DNA of 64,000 nucleotides. It comes from an uncultured Myxococcales bacterium. Lineage in GTDB: Bacteria; Myxococcota_A; UBA9042; DTJE01. The translations under genes and the position numbers were made by a program. The notes under the pieces are model-generated. The model ran no database searches. It was not told the origin of the DNA and saw only the letters and a program-made list of their open reading frames with translations. The stretch covers positions 99,847-163,846 of the forward strand of contig CAIZWN010000076.1 of the NCBI GenBank assembly GCA_903936705.1, read 5' to 3'. This document shows positions 17,785 to 25,771 of this stretch, one piece after another. Positions within the stretch are counted from its first letter, which is position 1; each line of letters starts with the position of its first letter.

Positions 17785-18732
17785 TTAGAACTCCACCTCG
17801 ACGACCACCGGGAAATGGTCCGACGGGTAGACTGCGTCTTCGTGGTCCAGGATCACTTCCCCCCGGATTGCCACGACGCCGGGAACATGGAAGACGTTGT
17901 CGATTCTTCGTTTCGCTACCCCCGTGAACCCGTGGGAAGTCCCCTGTTCGGGAAGTCCCAGTTCGACCCACGGGTCGATCAGGTCGCCGCGGACCGCGTT
18001 GTATTCAGACACGCCGGCAAGCACGTTCCAGGGCTCAGAGCCCGGGGTGCTGTTGAAGTCGCCGGACAGGACTGCCGGCAGGCCGGCGCGGATCGATGTT
18101 ACGCGACTGGCAGTCAGGGCAGCGCTGCGCAGGGGAATGTCATCGACTGATGCTGTGTCCCAGTGGGTGTTGAAGACCATAAATTCCCGGCCGCTTGCAC
18201 GCTGGCGCAGGCGGACCCACGTGACGATTCGAGGGTTGCCCTGGTTTTCGCTGAAGGTGGATCCGATCACGTCCGGCGTGTCGCTAAGCTGGAAGCTGTC
18301 GTCCGCCAGCAGTTCGAATCGGTCGGCACGAAAGAAGATGGTGTTGGTTTCGTCGAACGGGCTGTCTGATCGCAGCCGACCAACGTGGTCGAATCCCGGC
18401 AGGCCTGCCGACAGGTCATCGACCTGCGACAGCAGGGCTTCCTGTGTTCCCAGGATGTCGGGTGCGGTCGTGTGAATCACCTTCAACGCAAGTTCCCGGC
18501 GGTTGTCCCATGCGTTCACCCCGTCGCTACCCCAGGCGGTGCGGACGTTGAAGGTCATGACGACCAGCCGGATCGGCCCCGATGCGACGTCGGCCGGCGC
18601 GTCCGGGAGGTCCTGGGAACTGGCCATGTCAGCCCCGGCATCGAGGGTCGCGTCGGCCCTGCTCGAATCGGCACCGCAGGCCGCCAGTGACAGGGCAATC
18701 CACAGTATCGGAGCGACCCTGAAGAAATTCAT
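17785..18732 (-). CDS. Endonuclease/exonuclease/phosphatase-family lipoprotein
   Basis: A 315-residue lipoprotein with signal MNFFRVAPILWIALSLAAC and an Asp/Ala-rich linker before the EEP fold. Catalytic motifs are visible: VMTFNVRTAW, TQEALL (metal-binding Glu), FNTHWD, SGDFNSTP and the final SDHFPV (catalytic Asp-His). EEP enzymes cleave phosphate esters in DNA, lipids or sugars. As the first gene of a unit with a sugar transporter and a mannosidase, it may act on a sugar phosphate or phospho-glycan outside the cytoplasm. ATG 18732 is chosen for the signal peptide and a GAGG site. Confidence 0.85.
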   Translation of the reverse strand: MNFFRVAPILWIALSLAACGADSSRADATLDAGADMASSQDLPDAPADVASGPIRLVVMTFNVRTAWGSDGVNAWDNRRELALKVIHTTAPDILGTQEALLSQVDDLSAGLPGFDHVGRLRSDSPFDETNTIFFRADRFELLADDSFQLSDTPDVIGSTFSENQGNPRIVTWVRLRQRASGREFMVFNTHWDTASVDDIPLRSAALTASRVTSIRAGLPAVLSGDFNSTPGSEPWNVLAGVSEYNAVRGDLIDPWVELGLPEQGTSHGFTGVAKRRIDNVFHVPGVVAIRGEVILDHEDAVYPSDHFPVVVEVEF

Positions 18733-18791
18733 CGTTGCCTCACGAGTTGTCAACATGACCAGCTTCGGCGCACGATCAGCCGATGCTGGCA

Positions 18792-18819
18792 GATGTAGGA
18801 CGCCCGATCAAGCGTTCAA
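18792..18819 (-). promoter_or_regulatory. Candidate promoter of the EEP-SSF-mannosidase unit
   Basis: Minus-strand TTGAAC (18819-18814) and TACATC (18797-18792) are separated by 16 bp. The -10 is a weak match, as expected for an activator-dependent promoter. The start codon is 60 bp downstream. Confidence 0.4.
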
Positions 18820-18825
18820 AACGTC

Positions 18826-18878
18826 GCGATTCAATCGCCATCCCTCGGCAGCCGTTCTTGAACTCGCGATTCATCGCG
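18826..18878. promoter_or_regulatory. Two phased dyad sites upstream of the sugar unit
   Basis: GCGAT-TCA-ATCGC at 18826-18838 and CGCGAT-TC-ATCGCG at 18865-18878 are perfect inverted repeats of related sequence. Their centres are about 39.5 bp apart, close to four helical turns, and the nearer one ends 7 bp upstream of the -35-like box. This is the layout of a cooperative activator site. No regulator gene is adjacent. Confidence 0.5.
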
Positions 18879-18996
18879 TCCTTTAGTCACTTGCGATGAC
18901 AATCCGATTCCTGGTCGATACGTCGTCAGCAGCGCTGGCATTGGCGTTTCACATCGTCCGAGACATGGTCTATTGACTGCTGAGGACGCGCGGGTG

Positions 18997-19503
18997 TCAC
19001 AGGTCCCGCGTCAACTCCACGACGATCTCCTCGCACCCCGGGAACTCCCGTGCCAGGTCGTCCCGCCGTGCCATGTCGAAATCGGCGAAGTCGAAGCCCG
19101 GCGCGACCACGCAGCCGACCAGCACAAAGGCGTCGGGGCTGGCGGGCTGGGCCAGGCGGGCGGCGAACCATTCCCCCGCCGGAAGAATTGCCTGGGGGCC
19201 TGCTGCCGGACCGACGCCCAGGCGGGTCACGAGGTGTCCGCGGCCCGCAACCAGATGGTGGATCTCCAGGTCTGCGCCGTCGTGGAAGAACCACAGTTCA
19301 TCGGAACGCAGCCGGTGAAAGGCGCTGAAGTCCCCGGCCCGCAGCAGGTACAGTATGGCCGTGGCCAGGGACCGGTCGCCGCCGAAGGCAGCTGGCAGGG
19401 CCGCGCCGGGCACTGTCCCGGCCGACCGCCATGTTTCGCAAAAGAAGCCACCCTCAGGATGCGGCACCAGCCCCAGTCGGTCGATCCATTCCTGCGCCGT
19501 CAC
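18997..19503 (-). CDS. DUF985 cupin-fold protein
   Basis: A 168-residue cytoplasmic protein of the DUF985 cupin family: HPEGGFFCETWRS at the start, then LRAGDFSAFHRLRSDELWFF and the cupin core with APGFDF near the end. Members are single-domain beta barrels of unknown or sugar-related function. GTG at 19503 is preferred because GGGAG lies 6 nt upstream; an in-frame ATG at 19536 has no ribosome site. It stands alone between divergent or distant neighbours, so context gives no pathway. Confidence 0.8.
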   Translation of the reverse strand: MTAQEWIDRLGLVPHPEGGFFCETWRSAGTVPGAALPAAFGGDRSLATAILYLLRAGDFSAFHRLRSDELWFFHDGADLEIHHLVAGRGHLVTRLGVGPAAGPQAILPAGEWFAARLAQPASPDAFVLVGCVVAPGFDFADFDMARRDDLAREFPGCEEIVVELTRDL

Positions 19504-19707
19504 GGAATCTCCCGCCCTTTGTGCCGGTCGGATCATAGACTACCGTCACGCAACGGTCAGCCTCCCTTCGGGGACAGTGTGTAGGAAGCGGTCCAAACGC
19601 TTGCTCTGGCGGATGCACATGTGGTACCAACGGACAACAAGAGTTGTCGAAGCGATCTGTGACCCGGCGCGACTATGCGCCAGGGGATTCTCCGTGGGAG
19701 GTGCGCT

Positions 19708-21780
19708 ATGACATCCAGGGACGTTCTGGTTTCCATGGTCCTGGTTCACGCGTGGTGCCTTCAGGCGGGTCCTGCTTACGCTGGCGGATTGTGCGACGGA
19801 GCGACGGACGGGACTCCGTGCGATGACGGCAACGCCTGCACCTACGGGGAACGATGCCTCTCCGGCAGTTGCGCCAACGGCGTTGCCGTTTCGTGCGACG
19901 ACCACGATGTGTGCACCGACGATCTGTGCGACATCGCCAGCGGATGCATGAATCTCCCGGCACAAGGTACGATCCAGTGCAGGCCCTCGGCGTGCACGGG
20001 GGACGGAGGCCACCTGCTGCCCGCCTTCTGCTTTGCCGGCACCTGCCCGCCGTCGCAGTCGGAGACGTGCAACGACCAGAACCCCTGCACGGACGACCAT
20101 TGCGATCCTGACGACGGCTGCGGGCATGCGAACAACCACGCGCAGTGCGCTCCCAGGATGTGCGCGGACGGCGGCTTGTGCGCTGTTGCCACATGCGTGG
20201 ACGGGCAGTGTTCGCCGCAGCCGCCACCGGTGGGATGCGGTGGCAGCGGATCGTGCGCTTGCGAGCCCGTCGGGGGGGGGTGCAATCCCTCCGGTGCGTT
20301 CTGCGACGATGGGAATCCTTGCACGATCGACCAGTGTGCAGGCGAGGGATGTGTTCATACGCCCAAGGACTGCTCGGACGGCGATCTCTGCACTGACGAC
20401 GTGTGTGACCCGGCCACTGGCAGTTGCTCCCATCCCGTCACGGGATGCACCGACGGCGACCCGTGCACCCTCGACTTCTGCAATCCGGCAACTGGCTGCG
20501 GACATGCGTACAACTGCGACGATAACGACCCATGCACAATCGACTGGTGCGACCCCATGTCCGGTTGCGAGCACGCACCCTACCGTTGCGATGATACGAA
20601 CCTCTGTACGACCGATATGTGCGCGGTCGATCCGGCCTTCCCGGGCCGGCCCGTCTGCTTCAATACCCAGAACAATGCCTGTGTGGCTCTGGATGCCTGC
20701 CACGACGCGGGGACCTGCAACCCGTTGACGGGAATCTGCTCGAATCCAGCGAAGGCGACGGGCACGTCGTGCGATGACGGGAACGCGTGCAACGGAGTAT
20801 TCACCTGCCAGTCGGGGACGTGCAACCGGACGATCGCCCCGATCTCCTGCACGGCGCTGGACTCCTGCCACGCCGCCGGGATCTGCAACCCGTCGACCGG
20901 CATCTGCTCCAGTCCAGCAAGGCCGAACGGCACGTCGTGCGACGACGGCAACTGGTGTAATGGTGTCCGGACGTGCCAGGCAGGGGTGTGTACGCAGACG
21001 ACGGTCCCGACCACCTGTCAGGCCCTGGATGAATGCCACGAAGCAGGAACCTGCAGCCCATCGACCGGTTTGTGTTCCCATCCAGCGAAACCGGACAACC
21101 AGTCATGCGACGATGGGGACCGGTGCAACGGCGTCTTCACCTGCCAGTCCGGGACGTGCGCCTTGACGACGGCTCCGATCACCTGCGCGTCGCCGGACGC
21201 ATGCCACGACGCCGGGACGTGCAGCCCGTTGACGGGGCTTTGCAATTATCCGGCTAAGGCGGACGGCGCGTCTTGCGACGACGGGAACCGGTGCAATGGC
21301 GTCTTCACCTGCGCATCGGGGAAATGTGTCTTGACGACGGCTCCGGTCACCTGCACGGCTCAGAATGGCTGCTACAACACGGGCGTCTGCGACCCTTCGT
21401 CGGGCGTCTGCTCGACCCCGGTGAAGCCCAACGCTTGCAACGACAGCAACCCGTGCACGGATGACTTCTGCAACCTCGGCACCGGCGTTTGCCGGCATGT
21501 CCCGGCAAACGAGGGCTCGGCGTGCCATTTGCTGACGGTGTGCAAGGGCTGGAGCAGCGCATGCAAGGGTGGGAGATGCGTCGTGGGCCCCCGATGGAGC
21601 TGCCCGGCCGGAACCTTCAGGCTGTGCAAGGGTTGTAGTTGCAAATGCGTCAGGCGCCCCATCGATCCCATCCAGAAGGAACCGTGGCCCGTGATCGAGG
21701 ACCCTCTGAAGAAGGACCCTCGGCCGGCTGGCCCCAGGCCGAAGAACACCGGGCCCGCCAGCCAGACCCGGCCGCGGTGA
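19708..21780 (+). CDS. Cysteine-rich repeat secreted protein
   Basis: A 690-residue exported protein with a signal peptide (cleavage near AGPAYA-GG). The first half has many CDDGNxCTxDxC-type units similar to slime-mould cysteine-rich repeats. From 20680 to 21351 four 56-residue repeats follow (CHxAGTC, SCDDGNxCNGVFTC), then a partial fifth. The C-terminus is basic and Pro-rich. The dense disulfide pattern implies an extracellular or outer-surface structural or binding role. ATG 19708 is chosen for the signal peptide and GGGAGG 6 nt upstream. A nine-G run lies at 20272-20280. No enzymatic motif is visible. Confidence 0.8.
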   Translation: MTSRDVLVSMVLVHAWCLQAGPAYAGGLCDGATDGTPCDDGNACTYGERCLSGSCANGVAVSCDDHDVCTDDLCDIASGCMNLPAQGTIQCRPSACTGDGGHLLPAFCFAGTCPPSQSETCNDQNPCTDDHCDPDDGCGHANNHAQCAPRMCADGGLCAVATCVDGQCSPQPPPVGCGGSGSCACEPVGGGCNPSGAFCDDGNPCTIDQCAGEGCVHTPKDCSDGDLCTDDVCDPATGSCSHPVTGCTDGDPCTLDFCNPATGCGHAYNCDDNDPCTIDWCDPMSGCEHAPYRCDDTNLCTTDMCAVDPAFPGRPVCFNTQNNACVALDACHDAGTCNPLTGICSNPAKATGTSCDDGNACNGVFTCQSGTCNRTIAPISCTALDSCHAAGICNPSTGICSSPARPNGTSCDDGNWCNGVRTCQAGVCTQTTVPTTCQALDECHEAGTCSPSTGLCSHPAKPDNQSCDDGDRCNGVFTCQSGTCALTTAPITCASPDACHDAGTCSPLTGLCNYPAKADGASCDDGNRCNGVFTCASGKCVLTTAPVTCTAQNGCYNTGVCDPSSGVCSTPVKPNACNDSNPCTDDFCNLGTGVCRHVPANEGSACHLLTVCKGWSSACKGGRCVVGPRWSCPAGTFRLCKGCSCKCVRRPIDPIQKEPWPVIEDPLKKDPRPAGPRPKNTGPASQTRPR
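20680..21351 (+). repeat. Four in-frame 168-bp coding repeats
   Basis: Each 168-bp unit encodes 56 residues beginning at a Cys before (A/P)xxxCHxAG and ending after T(A/V)P(I/V)(S/T). A degenerate fifth unit starts at 21352. Several stretches are close to identical at the DNA level, so copy number could change by recombination. Confidence 0.8.
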
Positions 21781-21899
21781 CCCTAACCTGCCGGTGTGGC
21801 TGGCCACAAGTGCCGTCCATTGCTCGCGGAAGCCGTTCTGCCATGGACGCCGGAAGGACGTCTTCTTCGGATTGATGCCCATCCAGCACGGACGGAATA

Positions 21900-21913
21900 T
21901 TGGCCAGGGCCAA
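21900..21913. promoter_or_regulatory. Dyad TTGGCC-AG-GGCCAA upstream of a lipoprotein gene
   Basis: A perfect 6-bp inverted repeat with a 2-bp spacer, about 110 bp before the start of the gene at 22024. It may be an operator; no promoter hexamers can be assigned with confidence. Confidence 0.3.
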
Positions 21914-22023
21914 CGTGATCTTCGGGCACAAGTTGCTTTGTCGAGTCCAGGGAGTTTGTACGACCTTGCAAACCCCCATGGTCCAGCCTACTCTCGCATC
22001 GCGCACGTCTTCAGGAGGCTTTC

Positions 22024-25000
22024 ATGGCGCTTCGTACTGCGGGAATAGTCTTGTTTGTCGGGATGGTGTTGGCCGTGACGGCCTGCACAGGTGCGTCGGA
22101 CGATGGTGACACGGGGGGGAAGACCGACAACCTGGACGTCGTCCTGGACGTGGCTTTAGACGACCTGGGCACGGATGACGTGTCGGACGGCGTGTCCCGG
22201 GACGTTCCCGACGTCTGCACGTGCACCACGACCGACGATTGTTGCGACGGGTGCCTTCCCATCGCCGAACTGGCGGCCTGCGGCCCCGAGGGCGCCTGCC
22301 TGGTGCGCGGCGCTTGCCAGGCCGGCACCTGCGTCGGCGCCGGCCCGGTCGTGTGCGATTCCCCGGAACCTTGCCAGGAACTTTCGGGGACGTGCGATCC
22401 CGAGACGAACGCCTGCCAGTATCCGGTCAAGGCGGACGGGGCGACCTGCGAGGCCATCGCTGGCAAGGACGGCAGCGGATACTGTCTGGCGGCGACATGC
22501 CTGGGCTTCGGCATCTGCGATCACCGGACCTACGACCAGCCCGTAGCCTACGCTTGCAATTTCGACGGCGAGTGCGCCAGTGGCCGTTGCGCGGCCTGGG
22601 GGGACGGCTGGATGACGTACTGCACCGCACCCTGCGGTGGCGACCAGCCGGAGTGTCCCACCGGGACGGCCTGCGCCCGGTCAGGTGCCGAGTTCCTCTG
22701 CCGCCCGCTGGCGGCCGAGAGGACCCTGCCGAACGACGCCAGTTACGAGGCATACCAGGTTTGCAATCACGACAGCGATTGCGCGGGAAACCTGTGCCTG
22801 GGCATCGACGGGAAGAAGTTTTGCACGAAGTCCTGCGACGACGGCAACGGTAAAGCCTCGGCAGCCCTGTGCGAACCCTGCGGCGAGTGTCGCAGCGGAG
22901 GTGAGGCGCTGGGATTCAAGTACGAACTCTACTGCGTGCCATCGGGCATTCTTGAGGCGGGCCAGCCCTGCGGCATGAGCAGCGACTGTGCCAAGCGCTT
23001 CTGCCAGAGCGGCCTTTGCAGTGAGCAGTGCTTCATCCTCGAGGACATCTCGACGTGCCCGACGAACATGGACTGCGTGCCCGGGGTCATCGAGAGCGAC
23101 CTGACGATCCAGGTATGCGTGCCGAAAGGCGAGGCCGGCCACGGGTTCGGCGAAGATTGCCTGGGGAACTACGCCTGCGCTGACGGCCGGACATGTGTCG
23201 ATATCCTGGGGACGATGCGCTGCTCGGCCGTGTGCTCGGACGAGGCGCCTTGTGTCGACGGAACGTGCACGGACACCGCTTCCGGGAAGGTGTGCGTGCC
23301 CCCCGACATGATCGGGATCGTTGCGCAGGGCGGAGACTGCAAGGAGCCTTTCCAGTGCGTGGAAGGCCTGCAGTGTTACATGAGCGCCTGCCTGAAGCCC
23401 TGCGAGGCGCCCGCGGACTGCACCGGCGAAAACGCCACTTGCTACCCCGACCTGATGATCCAGGCGGCGTACTGCACCACCGGCTGCGTGGCCGGAAGCA
23501 GCACGTGCCCGCCCCGCATGGGCTGCTTCCAGGGCGCCTGCGTCCTGACCCGGGACGGCCAGTCGTATATCTTCAGCACGTGCCGACAGGATGGCGACTG
23601 CGAGACCGGGAACTGCGTCGCCGGCACCTGCACCGACTCCTGCTCCGAGACCATCCCCTGCGAGGGATCCGAACCCATAGAGCCGGTGCCATTCGGCGTC
23701 TGCCAGTCGTGCGACCCGGCCCTCTACGGGTCCGACTGCGACGCCAGCGGGTACGGCCTGAACGAATGCATCCAGGGCAGTGACGGGGTCAACTTCTGCG
23801 CCATCTCCTGCATGCTGTCACCGATCTGTCCGCTGGGCACCAGATGCTACAGCACGGGCTACAGCGACGTGTGCGCCCCCATAACGGGATCCTGCTCGGC
23901 GACCACCGCTTGTTCGTCTAAGGGTGTGTGCATCCGGCCGGTGGCCGACGGCAGTCCTTGCGGCGAAGACGCTGAGTGCGTGGGGAACAAGTGCGTGGAC
24001 GGTACCTGCCGGACCGGGACGTGCATACAAGACGAGGATTGCGAGTGCGAGGCGTTGGCTTGCACAGGCGGCGCGTGTCGTCCGTCGTTGGTCTGGGGCC
24101 TGGCCGAGGTCGAGCCCAATAACACGAAGGACAAGGCCCAGATCCTTCAGGGAAACGATAGCTTCCGGGTGGCGGCCACCCTGTATTCCCAGGATACGTC
24201 CCCCGATGTTGACCTGTACCGCGTGTCCCTGACGGCTGGCCAGGCATTGGACGTCCGTACGCAGCCGTTCTGCGGATCAGTCATCGACACGAACCTGCGC
24301 CTGCTGAATCTGGACGGGGTGGCCCTCGAGGGCTGGGAGAACGACGACCTGGATCCCAGCGGCGACTTTTCGTCCCTGTTGCTGGGATACGTCGCCTTCC
24401 AGGACCAGCAGATCCTCGTCGAGGTGACCCAGTCCCCCTGGACGACAGGGTTCGCGAAGTTCTCGTACGTCCTGGATGCGCGCATCTTCTCGGTGGATCA
24501 GGCTGACACCTGCGACGGCGCCGAGACCCTGGCCACAGGGTCGCATCACTTCGACCTCCAGAACTCGGTGAATACCTACACCGCGCCGTCGTGCACCGGC
24601 CAGGCGGCCTTTGGGAAGGACTCTGCGTTTGCGGTGGTGGTGCCGGACAATCAGGTCCTGCGGGTGTCGTTGGATTCTCCGTTCGACGGCCAGGTCTACG
24701 TCGTCACCGACTGCGGGTCGTCCGACACGACGTGCCTCGCAGGCGCGGACTCCAGTTACGATGGCGGTACCGAGAAGCTGATCTACTGGAACCGCACCGG
24801 GTCGGACCAGACGCTGTTCCTGATCGTGGACAGCCTGCTGCCGCAGGACGACATGACCTTCGACCTTACGGTGTCGGTGGAGGACAGTTTCGTTCCTGCG
24901 AACGACGGGCCCGACGCGGAGGGGATTCCGACACTGGGTTCCGGAGTGCCGACGCCCGGCACGCTGGTCGGGGCCAACGGCGACTACGACCCGACTGCGA

Positions 25001-25674
25001 CGGGCTGTGGCGGCAAGGCCCTTCCGGGCCCGGACGTCGTCTACAAGGTGGAGTTGCCCGGAAACTCCTTCGTGGCGTTCGAGGTCCTTTCCACCGTGGG
25101 GTTCACCCCGGCGCTGTGGCTGACGACTGATCTGTCCGATCCGGCAAAGTGCGTGGCTGCCGGGATCGGGATGACGTCCTGGACCAACAACGGCGTTGAC
25201 CCGGTCACCGTGTACGTCATCCTGGACATGGAAAAGGTGGACGGCTACGGCGATTACGAGATCCAGGCCCTGTACGGCACGGTCGGCCCGATCTTCGGGG
25301 CGTGCGACCCGGCGACCTATGTCGACGTTTGCGTGGCCGAGGGCCAGCCGCTGGTGGCGCGGTGCGATTCGACCCATTCGTACCTGGTCGCGTTCGACTG
25401 CGACAACGCTTGCAAGGTGGCTGGGGCGAAGGGCGGCATCTGCCACCTATATACGGCGCCGGGCTACGAGCAGAGTTGGTGCATGTGCGACTATGACTGC
25501 ACGGCCGAGGTCACGACCGGCCACTGCGCCAACGGGTATTTCACGAACTGCTCGTGTGCGGCCGCGGACCCCTGCGGATGGAAGGCAAACAACAGCTGCG
25601 AAGAGATCTGCAGCATCGAGTTCCCGTCGGATTCGTTCGTCGATCCGCCGGAGGACTGCCCGCCGCCGACCTGA
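22024..25674 (+). CDS. Large cysteine-rich lipoprotein with PPC-like domains
   Basis: A 1216-residue lipoprotein: signal with lipobox VTAC, then an Asp/Val-rich linker. Residues about 65-690 are a chain of small disulfide modules of the CxxDxDCxxGxC type. WGLAEVEPNNTKDKAQ near residue 694 opens beta-sandwich regions resembling bacterial pre-peptidase C-terminal (PPC) domains, repeated about three times. A short Cys-rich tail ends the protein. A strong AGGAGG site precedes the ATG. It is probably anchored to the outer membrane and surface-exposed; the ligand is unknown. It shares the linker style of the lipoproteins at 27894, 53931 and 56146. Confidence 0.82.
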   Translation: MALRTAGIVLFVGMVLAVTACTGASDDGDTGGKTDNLDVVLDVALDDLGTDDVSDGVSRDVPDVCTCTTTDDCCDGCLPIAELAACGPEGACLVRGACQAGTCVGAGPVVCDSPEPCQELSGTCDPETNACQYPVKADGATCEAIAGKDGSGYCLAATCLGFGICDHRTYDQPVAYACNFDGECASGRCAAWGDGWMTYCTAPCGGDQPECPTGTACARSGAEFLCRPLAAERTLPNDASYEAYQVCNHDSDCAGNLCLGIDGKKFCTKSCDDGNGKASAALCEPCGECRSGGEALGFKYELYCVPSGILEAGQPCGMSSDCAKRFCQSGLCSEQCFILEDISTCPTNMDCVPGVIESDLTIQVCVPKGEAGHGFGEDCLGNYACADGRTCVDILGTMRCSAVCSDEAPCVDGTCTDTASGKVCVPPDMIGIVAQGGDCKEPFQCVEGLQCYMSACLKPCEAPADCTGENATCYPDLMIQAAYCTTGCVAGSSTCPPRMGCFQGACVLTRDGQSYIFSTCRQDGDCETGNCVAGTCTDSCSETIPCEGSEPIEPVPFGVCQSCDPALYGSDCDASGYGLNECIQGSDGVNFCAISCMLSPICPLGTRCYSTGYSDVCAPITGSCSATTACSSKGVCIRPVADGSPCGEDAECVGNKCVDGTCRTGTCIQDEDCECEALACTGGACRPSLVWGLAEVEPNNTKDKAQILQGNDSFRVAATLYSQDTSPDVDLYRVSLTAGQALDVRTQPFCGSVIDTNLRLLNLDGVALEGWENDDLDPSGDFSSLLLGYVAFQDQQILVEVTQSPWTTGFAKFSYVLDARIFSVDQADTCDGAETLATGSHHFDLQNSVNTYTAPSCTGQAAFGKDSAFAVVVPDNQVLRVSLDSPFDGQVYVVTDCGSSDTTCLAGADSSYDGGTEKLIYWNRTGSDQTLFLIVDSLLPQDDMTFDLTVSVEDSFVPANDGPDAEGIPTLGSGVPTPGTLVGANGDYDPTATGCGGKALPGPDVVYKVELPGNSFVAFEVLSTVGFTPALWLTTDLSDPAKCVAAGIGMTSWTNNGVDPVTVYVILDMEKVDGYGDYEIQALYGTVGPIFGACDPATYVDVCVAEGQPLVARCDSTHSYLVAFDCDNACKVAGAKGGICHLYTAPGYEQSWCMCDYDCTAEVTTGHCANGYFTNCSCAAADPCGWKANNSCEEICSIEFPSDSFVDPPEDCPPPT

Positions 25675-25771
25675 GGACCTTCGATAGCTGTGTCTTCAAT
25701 CGCGGCGCTGACCTGGACCTGGACATGGCCGAAGAAGATTTTGTTCGTTTCGAATCCGCTCCCTGGCATCG

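Noticed and set aside
19546..21081. A 511-codon minus-strand open frame opposite the Cys-rich protein
   Set aside because: It only mirrors the repeats; the plus-strand frame has a signal peptide, ribosome site and regular Cys spacing.
20680..21351. Regular repeats considered as a CRISPR array
   Set aside because: Units are 168 bp, fully coding and in frame, with no spacer-repeat alternation.
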